DNA from: Actinomycetota bacterium
GTDB taxonomy: Bacteria; Actinomycetota; Actinomycetes; Actinomycetales; Microbacteriaceae
Assembly: GCA_009703445.1 (NCBI GenBank)
Contig: WLGA01000066.1
Coordinates: 1-6,280 of the forward strand
Direction of reading: 5' to 3'
Length of the DNA: 6,280 nt
Shown: positions 1-5,548 of the stretch, piece after piece
How positions within the stretch are numbered: the first letter of the stretch is position 1
Layout of the letters: each line of letters begins with the position of its first letter
Program-made: the position numbers and the translations under genes
The notes under the pieces: generated by a model
Told to the model about the DNA's origin: nothing
What the model saw: only the letters and a program-made list of their open reading frames with translations
Databases searched by the model: none

Positions 1-165
1 GCCAACTTTGCCGGCGGCAGGAAGTGCGCCAGCCACAAAAGGCAACTGACCGCTGGTGAAAACCAGGTTTCCGGTGACCACTGACGGGATGTATGCCGCA
101 ACCGGCTTAGCTACCTCAGGAAGCGGGTGACCAAGCTCGATCAGACGAGTTTCAATGATTCCCAT
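1..165 (-). CDS. RidA/YjgF-family protein, N-terminal part (cut by window edge)
   Basis: Only the first 55 codons are visible; the gene runs off the left edge with no stop. The translation starts MGIIETRLIELGHPLPEV and continues with VAAYIPSVVTGNLVFTSGQL, ending AAGKVG at the edge. The pattern (proline-rich start, tyrosine, a short strand, then G-x-x-V-x-T-S-G-Q-L-P) is the N-terminal signature of the RidA (YjgF/YER057c/UK114) family. Family members form trimers. True RidA hydrolyses reactive enamine/imine intermediates made by PLP enzymes, but the arginine needed for that lies in the missing C-terminal half, so deaminase activity cannot be judged. This looks like the longer actinobacterial subgroup, not classical RidA. 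The ATG is 5 bases after the stop of the DUF4177-type gene, so the two are probably co-transcribed. Only a weak AAGG, overlapping the upstream stop, could serve as ribosome site, which suggests translational coupling. Confidence 0.85.
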   Translation of the reverse strand, partial: MGIIETRLIELGHPLPEVAKPVAAYIPSVVTGNLVFTSGQLPFVAGALPAAGKVG

Positions 166-170
166 ACTGG

Positions 171-332
171 TTATGCCTTAGCCGCGACCGGACGCTTGAA
201 AAATGCGACGTTGCCGCCCATCTTGTTGTCTACGATCTGAACTAACTCCCAGCCTTCAGAGCCCCAGGTGTTCAAAATGGCGGTCTCCTTGTGCAGAAGC
301 AAAGGGGTTGTGATGTACTCCCAGGTAATCAT
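171..332 (-). CDS. DUF4177-type small protein (53 aa)
   Basis: This short protein begins MITWEYITTPLLLHKETAIL and has the core N-x-W-G-x-E-G-W-E-L-V (residues 21-31). That is the signature of the DUF4177 family: a W/Y-E-Y strand, a helix, then a G-W-E-L-V strand. No enzymatic residues or membrane segment are evident, and the family has no established function that I know of. The frame stays open upstream to an ATG at 509, but the start at 332 is chosen because GAGAGG lies 9 bases before it and the protein then has the usual family length. An ATG at 341 directly abuts that GAGAGG and is a poorer choice; longer versions would overlap the divergent penicillin-binding-protein gene. It is the first gene of a minus-strand operon with the RidA-type gene. 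I recall that mycobacteria also have a roughly 50-residue protein beside a RidA-like gene near ponA2, which supports conserved linkage. Confidence 0.8.
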   Translation of the reverse strand: MITWEYITTPLLLHKETAILNTWGSEGWELVQIVDNKMGGNVAFFKRPVAAKA

Positions 333-341
333 TGTGGGCAT

Positions 342-347
342 CCTCTC
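342..347 (-). promoter_or_regulatory. Ribosome binding site that fixes the DUF4177-type start
   Basis: The minus strand reads GAGAGG here, 9 bases before the ATG at 332 and with no gap before the in-frame ATG at 341. The spacing favours the start at 332. Confidence 0.6.
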
Positions 348-359
348 AGGGTTGTCGGG

Positions 360-365
360 TAACCT
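360..365 (+). promoter_or_regulatory. Candidate -10 element of the penicillin-binding-protein gene (leaderless geometry)
   Basis: TAACCT fits the actinobacterial TANNNT -10 pattern and ends 7 bases before the ATG at 373. Transcription would then begin at or next to the start codon, giving a leaderless message. This agrees with the lack of a clear Shine-Dalgarno sequence before that ATG. No recognisable -35 box is present at 16-18 bases spacing, so this is suggestive only. Confidence 0.4.
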
Positions 366-367
366 TG

Positions 368-373
368 ATTCTA
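368..373 (-). promoter_or_regulatory. Candidate -10 element of the DUF4177/RidA operon
   Basis: The minus strand reads TAGAAT, a close match to the TATAAT consensus. Transcription would start near 361, giving a leader of about 29 bases that contains the GAGAGG ribosome site. No good -35 box is visible. The element overlaps the first base of the divergent penicillin-binding-protein gene and lies within 3 bases of that gene's own candidate -10, so the two promoters would compete for the same DNA. Confidence 0.4.
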
Positions 374-2871
374 TGTCTCGTAACAAGCCCGAATCGCTAG
401 GCCGCGGCCTTTTCAAGTTCGTTGGTCTATCGGTAATCGCAGGTGTTCTGGGAATCGCCCTTCTCGCGCCCACCGTAATCATCGGCGGATTCGCCGCATC
501 TGCGGGCATTTCAGTATTCGAAAACCTACCTGACTACATCAAGCCAGTGAATGCATCCCAGGCTTCAACTCTTTATGCAACCCAGGATGGAAAACCTGTC
601 GAAGTTGCCAAGTTTTATCACCAAAACCGCATCTCGGTGAACTATGACCAGATGTCGGTTAACATTCGCAACGCTGTGATTTCTACCGAGGACCCTCGCT
701 ACTTCCAGCACGCCGGTGTTGACATCGTGTCATTCGTTCGTGCGGCATTCGGCAACGTTGTTACGGCAGGTGGCGGTGCTGGTGGTTCGACGATCACCAT
801 GCAGTACGTCAAGAACTCGCTCGTCGAGGCGGCTCAACTTTCCGGAAACGAAGCGGCAATCGCCGAGGCCACCGCTAGAAGCATCGACCGCAAGCTGCGC
901 GAAATGCGCCTGGCCGTCGCTCTTGAGCAGGTTGCCAGCAAGCAAGAGATTTTGGCTGGTTACTTGAACCTCGCCTTCTTCGGTCACCAGATCAACGGCG
1001 TTGAGGCTGCGGCCAACTACTACTTCGGCATCCCTGCCTCTCAGCTGGACATCCCTCAGGCTGCGTTGCTAGCCGGAATGCTCAAGTCTCCGAACGATTA
1101 CCGCCCGGATGACGATGCGAACCTAGAGCGCGCAAAGGTCCGTCGCGACTATGTGATCAACAACATGCGCGACTCCGGCTACATCACCAATGATGAGGCG
1201 CGCGCAGCCAAAGACACCCCGATCATCACCAAGATCACCCACATGCCATCTGGTTGTGAGGCGAACCAAACCGCAGCGTTCTTCTGTGACTACGTTGTCT
1301 GGACCGTTCGCAACAACTCAGAATTCGGGCCGAACCCAGAAGACCGCGAGAACCTGCTTCGCCGCGGTGGCCTAGAAATTTACACGACCCTCGACCTAAA
1401 GCTTCAGGCAACCGCGCACAACGCGAGCCTCACCTGGGTTCCTTCCGATGACCCAAGCCAAGTTGGAACCGCGAGCGTTTCGGTGCAGACCGGAACCGGG
1501 CGCATCCTGGCCATGACCCAGAACCGAGTCTTCGACCAGACCACTACCGAAGAGCTTGGCCACACCTCGGTCAACTACTCGAGCGATAAGACCTACGGTG
1601 GCTCTTCTGGTTTCCAGTCTGGTTCGACATACAAGATTTTCACCCTGGCCGAATGGCTAACCAAGGGCTTCAAGCTAAACGACCGTCTTGACGGCCGCGT
1701 TCGCACCTGGAACGGCTCGGACTTCTCAGCTCGGTGTGGCTCAATCGGTGGCACCTGGACCCCGCGAAACATCGTCAAGGAACCAGATGACGTTAACGTG
1801 ATTCAGGCGACTGCGATCTCGGAAAACACCGCCTTCGTCTACATGGCGTCGAAGCTAGACCTGTGCGACATCCGTGACACAGCGATGCGCTTTGGGGTTC
1901 GCCGTGCCGATGGCACAGAGCTTCAGTACATCCCTTCATCTGTAATCGGCGTGAACGAGATTTCACCGCTCAGCATGGCCGGCGCGATGGCTGCGGTCAG
2001 CAACCACGGCGTCTATTGCAGCCCGGTGGCAATTGACAAGGTGATTGTTCGTTCGACTCAGCAGGAGCTTAAGGTTCCGACCACTCAGTGTTCACAGGCG
2101 GTTACCCCTGATGTTGCCGCCGGTATGACCCACGCCATGCGCGCGGTAATCAGCGGCGGAACCGGTGGAGCATCTAGCACCGGAGACGGCGTTGCCCTAG
2201 CCGGCAAGACCGGAACCACAGACTCTGGTGTTCATACTTGGATGACCGGCTACTCATCAACCGTTGCAACGGCAACCTGGGTGGGCAACGTTTCAGGCTC
2301 TAAGTCACTCTCGGGCATCAAGCTCAACAAGAAGGCCGGAAACACAGTTCGCCACGATATTTGGCGAACAATCATGCAGACCGCGAACAAGCTTTATGTT
2401 CCGGGCCCTCTCGACGTTGTGCCTCCTTCAGTTTTGAACGCCACCTACATCACCATTCCTGACGTGACCGGCCAGACCCCGGATGCGGCAAACGAAGTGA
2501 TCAAGACCAACATGTTGAACGGCTCTATCGTCGTGAAGCAGATTTCTTCACCTCAGCCTGCCGGAACCGTCGCCTACACCCGACCAGCGGCCGGAACCGC
2601 AGTTGCCTCTGGTTCTCAGGTCAAGATTTACGTCAGCAAGGGCGGTGGCGCAACCGTGCCAAACGTAGCCGGCATGAGCGTGGTCAATGCGAAGTCGACC
2701 CTGTTGCAGGCGGGCTTCCCAGCGGTAAGCGAGCCTCAGCCGACCCAGAGCCAGTTCTTCGTGAAGTCACCAACCATCCCTAAGGGAATGGTTGTGGGCA
2801 CCGATCCTGCAGCTGGAACACCTGCTGCATCCACCGGAGCAATCCTGCTGATCATCAGCGCTGGCCCATAA
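373..2871 (+). CDS. ponA: Bifunctional class A penicillin-binding protein with two PASTA domains
   Basis: This 832-residue protein polymerises lipid II into glycan strands and cross-links the stem peptides outside the membrane. It has a short cytoplasmic tail (1-14) and a membrane anchor (about 15-43). The GT51 glycosyltransferase domain (about 90-270) has the motif E106-D-P-R-Y-F-x-H-x-G-x-D117 with catalytic E106, then GGSTITMQYVKN (137-148), RKLREM (173-178) and YLN (197-199). The transpeptidase domain (about 360-670) has S418-T-Y-K421 (nucleophile S418), S483-E-N485 and K612-T-G614, so both activities look intact. Two PASTA domains follow at about 693-756 and 760-830; such domains can bind muropeptides or beta-lactams. 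Six extracellular cysteines (295, 305, 455, 498, 549, 573) could form disulfides. The frame is open back to 268, but that part overlaps the divergent gene; ATG 373 directly precedes the basic tail. An in-frame TTG at 352 is the main alternative. Domain order and the neighbouring metallophosphoesterase match actinobacterial PonA2/Pbp1a; the exact orthologue is an inference. Confidence 0.95.
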   Translation: MSRNKPESLGRGLFKFVGLSVIAGVLGIALLAPTVIIGGFAASAGISVFENLPDYIKPVNASQASTLYATQDGKPVEVAKFYHQNRISVNYDQMSVNIRNAVISTEDPRYFQHAGVDIVSFVRAAFGNVVTAGGGAGGSTITMQYVKNSLVEAAQLSGNEAAIAEATARSIDRKLREMRLAVALEQVASKQEILAGYLNLAFFGHQINGVEAAANYYFGIPASQLDIPQAALLAGMLKSPNDYRPDDDANLERAKVRRDYVINNMRDSGYITNDEARAAKDTPIITKITHMPSGCEANQTAAFFCDYVVWTVRNNSEFGPNPEDRENLLRRGGLEIYTTLDLKLQATAHNASLTWVPSDDPSQVGTASVSVQTGTGRILAMTQNRVFDQTTTEELGHTSVNYSSDKTYGGSSGFQSGSTYKIFTLAEWLTKGFKLNDRLDGRVRTWNGSDFSARCGSIGGTWTPRNIVKEPDDVNVIQATAISENTAFVYMASKLDLCDIRDTAMRFGVRRADGTELQYIPSSVIGVNEISPLSMAGAMAAVSNHGVYCSPVAIDKVIVRSTQQELKVPTTQCSQAVTPDVAAGMTHAMRAVISGGTGGASSTGDGVALAGKTGTTDSGVHTWMTGYSSTVATATWVGNVSGSKSLSGIKLNKKAGNTVRHDIWRTIMQTANKLYVPGPLDVVPPSVLNATYITIPDVTGQTPDAANEVIKTNMLNGSIVVKQISSPQPAGTVAYTRPAAGTAVASGSQVKIYVSKGGGATVPNVAGMSVVNAKSTLLQAGFPAVSEPQPTQSQFFVKSPTIPKGMVVGTDPAAGTPAASTGAILLIISAGP

Positions 2872-2875
2872 TCAA

Positions 2876-3775
2876 ATGATTTTGGTTTGGCTGCTGATCG
2901 GGCTGGCATCGCTTGGTGTTCTTGCTGCGATTTGGGGCATCGGCATTGAACGCCATCTTTTTGTTATTCGCCGCGAGAGCGTTCGAGTGTTGCCTAGCGG
3001 AAGCCAACCACTCACCGTCCTTCACATCGGTGATCTTCACATCGCCCCTTGGCAGAAGCGCAAGCTCGCCTGGATCACAAAACTCGGTGAGCTATCGCCT
3101 GACCTAGTAGTCAACACAGGTGACAACCTTGGTCACGCAGCAGCAATAGGCCCGACCCTAACTGCACTCAAGCCGCTTCTCGAGCGAACCGGAGTGTTCG
3201 TGAACGGTTCGAACGACTACTACGCCCCGGTTGCACGTAACCCTCTGGTCTATCTAAAGAAGCCTTCCGAGCGAAGCGAGGGGCAGGCCCTCGAAACCTC
3301 TCGCCTGGTCGGCGGTTTCACCTCAGCGGGCTGGTTAGACCTAAATAACCGACAGGGTCGCGCGGTAATCAAGGGAACCAGTATCAACTTTGTCGGCGTC
3401 GATGATGCCCACGATGGCCTAGACGACCTCAGCAAAATGCCGACCGCGGATGCATTGACCAGCGGCGCTGATTTGGTGATTGGTGTCAGCCACGCGCCAT
3501 ACCTGCGCGTGATTGACGCAATGGGAGAGGCCGGGGTGGACTTGTTGTTTGCCGGTCACACTCATGGTGGGCAGGTGTGCGTGCCGGGCATCGGAGCCTT
3601 GGTCACAAATTGTGACTTGCCACGCAAGAACGCAAAGGGCTTGAGCAGCTGGAACGTCTCGGGCAAAACCCTGATTTTGAATGTGGTGGCTGGTCTTGGG
3701 CACTCGATTTATGCCCCGGTGAGATTTGCATGCCGCCCTGAGGTCAGGTTGCTAACCCTGCTGCCAAAGAACTGA
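2876..3775 (+). CDS. Membrane-anchored calcineurin-like metallophosphoesterase
   Basis: This 299-residue protein has a hydrophobic N-terminal segment (about 2-23), followed by basic residues, and a two-metal phosphoesterase domain from about 46 on. The metal motifs appear in order: G52-D53-L-H55, G82-D83-N84, G111-S-N-D114, S205-H206 and G227-H228-T-H230-G-G. The third motif replaces the usual G-N-H-D/E with GSND, which I recall as common in actinobacterial homologues beside class A penicillin-binding proteins. The substrate is unknown: a lipid-linked or nucleotide phosphate is possible but not shown by the sequence. The ATG is four bases after the stop of the penicillin-binding protein and has no Shine-Dalgarno sequence, so translation is probably coupled and the two form an operon. 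This pairing is conserved in mycobacteria (ponA2 and the next gene), which suggests a role in the cell envelope. It ends six bases from the convergent lipoprotein gene. Confidence 0.9.
   Translation: MILVWLLIGLASLGVLAAIWGIGIERHLFVIRRESVRVLPSGSQPLTVLHIGDLHIAPWQKRKLAWITKLGELSPDLVVNTGDNLGHAAAIGPTLTALKPLLERTGVFVNGSNDYYAPVARNPLVYLKKPSERSEGQALETSRLVGGFTSAGWLDLNNRQGRAVIKGTSINFVGVDDAHDGLDDLSKMPTADALTSGADLVIGVSHAPYLRVIDAMGEAGVDLLFAGHTHGGQVCVPGIGALVTNCDLPRKNAKGLSSWNVSGKTLILNVVAGLGHSIYAPVRFACRPEVRLLTLLPKN
3267..3281 (+). repeat. Stable mini-hairpin motif inside the metallophosphoesterase gene
   Basis: The segment CCGAGCGAAGCGAGG can fold as CC/GG, two tandem G-A mismatches and GC/GC around a GAA triloop. 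Its core, GCGAAGC, is known from biophysical work as an unusually stable DNA mini-hairpin. It encodes residues in the segment PSERSEG (130-136), which lies in a part that I expect to vary among homologues. It may be an inserted short repeat or just chance codon use. Confidence 0.3.
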
Positions 3776-3781
3776 CAGCCT

Positions 3782-4345
3782 TTAGTTTTGGATTGCCCAA
3801 ACCTTTGGGCCAAGTGCGATGAACTGACCTGACTCGTTCTGGCAACGAGCGGCTGTGTCCTTCACATAACAAGTGAATGCACCGGCAGTGATCTTGGTTC
3901 CGGCTGCAAGCACCTGAGCGCCAGCAGGATCTTGCCACTGCCCGGTTGAACAGACAAACCCAGCGATGTCGCCAGACTCTGGCTGTGCGCCATACAAGCG
4001 CACCTGGTAGCCATAGCTGCCATCGCAGTCGGCTGGGGCTGGAATCGGCGTGTATGAAGCGGCGGCTTCGTTCTGTTCGCAGAGCACCTGGTCAAGATCG
4101 GTTGTGATTGTGCACCAGCTCGGGCCATCGCCCACGCGGAACACGTATGAGCCAAAGCCGTCGTCGTAAGCAGCAGCGTCAACGGCGGTAATTGTTTCGG
4201 CCGGAGCATCAGGAATTAGAGCCGGGTCAGGCGTTGGAATGCTTTGGGATTGGGTAGGTGAACTTGCGCCATCAGATGAAGTTGCGCAGCCCCCCAAGCC
4301 GATGGCGAGGGTTAGTGCTAATGCAACAGCAGTTAATCTCGACAT
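3782..4345 (-). CDS. Small cysteine-rich secreted lipoprotein, function unknown
   Basis: The product has 187 residues. It starts MSRLTAVALALTLAIGLGGC: a basic N-terminus, a hydrophobic stretch and a lipobox L17-G-G-C20, so it should be lipidated on C20 and held on the outer face of the membrane. A Ser/Pro/Thr/Ala-rich linker (about 22-49) leads to a globular domain with six more cysteines (78, 89, 107, 132, 159, 168), probably three disulfides. Two cysteine pairs, 78/89 and 159/168, sit in similar surroundings (W/T-C-x-I/V near the first cysteine, C-E/Q-N at the second), which suggests an internal duplication. The last part (G-A-F-T-C, R-C-Q-N-x-x-G-x-F) resembles the C-terminus of actinobacterial secreted proteins of the DUF6636 kind; that link is tentative. 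The frame continues to an ATG at 4390, but the start at 4345 places the signal peptide at the N-terminus and follows a possible -10 element. It lies 65 bases downstream of asd on the same strand and may be partly read from it. Confidence 0.75.
   Translation of the reverse strand: MSRLTAVALALTLAIGLGGCATSSDGASSPTQSQSIPTPDPALIPDAPAETITAVDAAAYDDGFGSYVFRVGDGPSWCTITTDLDQVLCEQNEAAASYTPIPAPADCDGSYGYQVRLYGAQPESGDIAGFVCSTGQWQDPAGAQVLAAGTKITAGAFTCYVKDTAARCQNESGQFIALGPKVWAIQN
3795..3810. terminator. Inverted repeat at the convergent gene ends, possible bidirectional terminator
   Basis: GCCCAAACCTTTGGGC is a 7-base inverted repeat with a two-base centre, which in RNA would fold as a stem of about 6 base pairs with a 4-base loop. 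It sits in the last codons of the lipoprotein gene, 20 bases past the metallophosphoesterase stop, where transcripts from both sides converge. Neither strand has a U-run after the stem, so a classical intrinsic terminator is not shown. Confidence 0.3.
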
Positions 4346-4352
4346 ACTGGCA

Positions 4353-4358
4353 AGGGTA
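4353..4358 (-). promoter_or_regulatory. Candidate -10 element of the lipoprotein gene (leaderless geometry)
   Basis: The minus strand reads TACCCT (TANNNT pattern), ending 7 bases before the ATG at 4345, the same spacing as at the penicillin-binding-protein gene. No Shine-Dalgarno sequence precedes the ATG. The hexamer lies in a small inverted repeat (CAAGG, GTA, CCTTG at 4351-4363), which could be an operator, a weak hairpin or chance. No -35 box is evident. Confidence 0.35.
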
Positions 4359-4410
4359 CCTTGGCTTAAAGTCAGCAAGGCCCTAGACACTCAGGCGATT
4401 TCTATAACGT

Positions 4411-5475
4411 TTAGAACTCGCGAGCAACAAGCTCGGCGATTTCATACGTGTTCAAAGCAGCACCCTTGCGCAGGTTGTCGCCGACAACGAAAAGCTCGAT
4501 GCTGTTCGGGAAGTCGAGTGACTGACGAATGCGACCAACGAAGGTTGGGTCCTGGCCAACAACCATTGCCGGGGTTGGGTAAAGGTTCTTCTCTGGCTCG
4601 TCAACAACCTTGATGGTTGGCTGTGCTGAAAGCACTTCGCGAACTTCATCCGGGGTTAGCGGGTTAGCGAAAGTTGCGTGAACGGTTAGCGAGTGAGCAA
4701 CCTGAACTGGCACGCGAACGCAGCTCGCAGCAACCTTCAGGTCAGAGATGCCTAGGATCTTGCGAGATTCGTCGCGAACCTTTAGCTCCTCAGATGAGTG
4801 ACCGCCGGCCTTTAGTGAACCCGCGAAAGGAATCACGTTTAGGGCGATTGGGTGTGCCCATGGTGAGTTAGAAAGATCGTTGCCAGCAGCAGCAAGTGCG
4901 CCGCGGACGTCTTCGGTGTTTAGGCCGAGACCGGCATCCTTGCCAACTACAGCGAGCTCGGCTGCAAGCTCTTCGATGCCAGCAGCGCCAGCGCCCGAAA
5001 CTGCCTGGTAGCTCGAGACTACGAGCTCCTTCAGAGTCCACTTGTCGTGAAGCGCACCCATGGCCGCCATCATGGTCAAGGTGGTGCAGTTCGGGTTTGA
5101 GATGATTCCGCGCGGGCGGTTCTTTGCCTGCTCTGGGTTGACCTCAGGAACAACTAGTGGCACGTCTGCATCCATGCGGAAAGCGCCTGAGTTGTCGACG
5201 GCAACAGCGCCGCGCTCGGCAGCGATTGGAGCCCAAACCTCTGAAACCTCGTCAGGTACGTCGAACATCGCAATGTCGATGCCGTCGAACGCCTCTGGAG
5301 AAAGAGCAACAACGGTTAGCTCTTCGCCGTGAACGGTGATCTTCTTGCCGGCCGAACGTGGGCTAGCGATTAGGCGGATTTCACCCCAGATGTTTTCACG
5401 GCTGTTGATGATGCCGATCATGACGGTGCCGACGGCTCCGGTTGCGCCTACAAGTGCGAGATTTGGCTTTGCCAT
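4411..5475 (-). CDS. asd: Aspartate-semialdehyde dehydrogenase
   Basis: Asd reduces L-aspartyl phosphate to L-aspartate 4-semialdehyde with NADPH. This is the second step of the aspartate pathway and the branch point to lysine/diaminopimelate versus threonine and methionine. The 354-residue length is normal for the actinobacterial type. Visible motifs are the nucleotide-binding loop GATGAVG (10-16), S-N-P-N-C130-T with the catalytic cysteine, S-Y-Q157-A-V-S-G, and R254-V-P-V with H261 in the substrate and acid-base site. The spacing R254 to H261 equals that of the Escherichia coli enzyme (R267, H274). The usual G-H-S around the histidine reads A-H-S here, a mild change. The start is supported by a perfect AGGAGG 6 bases upstream. 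It lies 73 bases downstream of lysC on the same strand, the classical actinobacterial lysC-asd operon, with a hairpin in the gap. The cytosolic enzyme is expected to be intact. Confidence 0.97.
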   Translation of the reverse strand: MAKPNLALVGATGAVGTVMIGIINSRENIWGEIRLIASPRSAGKKITVHGEELTVVALSPEAFDGIDIAMFDVPDEVSEVWAPIAAERGAVAVDNSGAFRMDADVPLVVPEVNPEQAKNRPRGIISNPNCTTLTMMAAMGALHDKWTLKELVVSSYQAVSGAGAAGIEELAAELAVVGKDAGLGLNTEDVRGALAAAGNDLSNSPWAHPIALNVIPFAGSLKAGGHSSEELKVRDESRKILGISDLKVAASCVRVPVQVAHSLTVHATFANPLTPDEVREVLSAQPTIKVVDEPEKNLYPTPAMVVGQDPTFVGRIRQSLDFPNSIELFVVGDNLRKGAALNTYEIAELVAREF

Positions 5476-5481
5476 TTGATG

Positions 5482-5487
5482 CCTCCT
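5482..5487 (-). promoter_or_regulatory. Ribosome binding site of asd
   Basis: The minus strand reads AGGAGG, a full Shine-Dalgarno match, 6 bases before the asd ATG at 5475. It is the strongest such site in the window and implies efficient translation of asd independent of lysC. Confidence 0.85.
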
Positions 5488-5524
5488 GATTAGAAGTGTT
5501 TTAAGTATGAAAGATTGGGTGGTT

Positions 5525-5548
5525 AGAGCGCTAGAGGTTTAGCGCGCT
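5525..5548 (-). other. Hairpin in the lysC-asd intergenic region
   Basis: The arms AGAGCGCTA (5525-5533) and TAGCGCGCT (5540-5548) pair over 8 of 9 positions around a 6-base loop. The hairpin begins directly after the lysC stop codon. No U-run follows on the minus strand, so full termination is doubtful. It could stabilise the upstream message, attenuate read-through into asd, or mark a processing site. The pairing is seen; the role is inferred. Confidence 0.4.

Noticed and set aside
268..372. N-terminal extension of the penicillin-binding protein to an ATG at 268
   Set aside because: It would run through the divergent DUF4177-type gene and place about 35 unrelated residues ahead of the normal basic tail and membrane anchor. 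The open frame here looks accidental.
333..509. Longer version of the DUF4177-type protein starting at 509
   Set aside because: The extra residues have no family resemblance, overlap the penicillin-binding-protein gene, and ignore the good ribosome site placed for the start at 332.
769..789. GGT/GGC-rich stretch resembling a short repeat
   Set aside because: It encodes the conserved glycine-rich loop before the S-T-I-T motif of the glycosyltransferase domain, so protein constraint explains it.
730..987. Antisense open frame within the penicillin-binding-protein gene
   Set aside because: It lies opposite a clearly conserved glycosyltransferase domain, has no recognisable domain and no clear ribosome site.
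4346..4390. Lipoprotein start at the ATG at 4390
   Set aside because: It would put 15 residues before a typical signal peptide and does not fit the position of the basic N-terminus and lipobox.
4239..4613. Plus-strand open frame across the lipoprotein-asd gap
   Set aside because: It is antisense to both genes and its composition is that of a shadow frame (many Arg, Gln, Cys) with no known motif.
5060..5332. Plus-strand open frame opposite asd
   Set aside because: The sense strand encodes the conserved catalytic region of asd; the Ser/Thr/Ala-rich translation is a by-product of codon bias.
5476..5548. Riboswitch for lysine ahead of asd
   Set aside because: The 73-base gap is far too short for a lysine riboswitch and shows only one simple hairpin.
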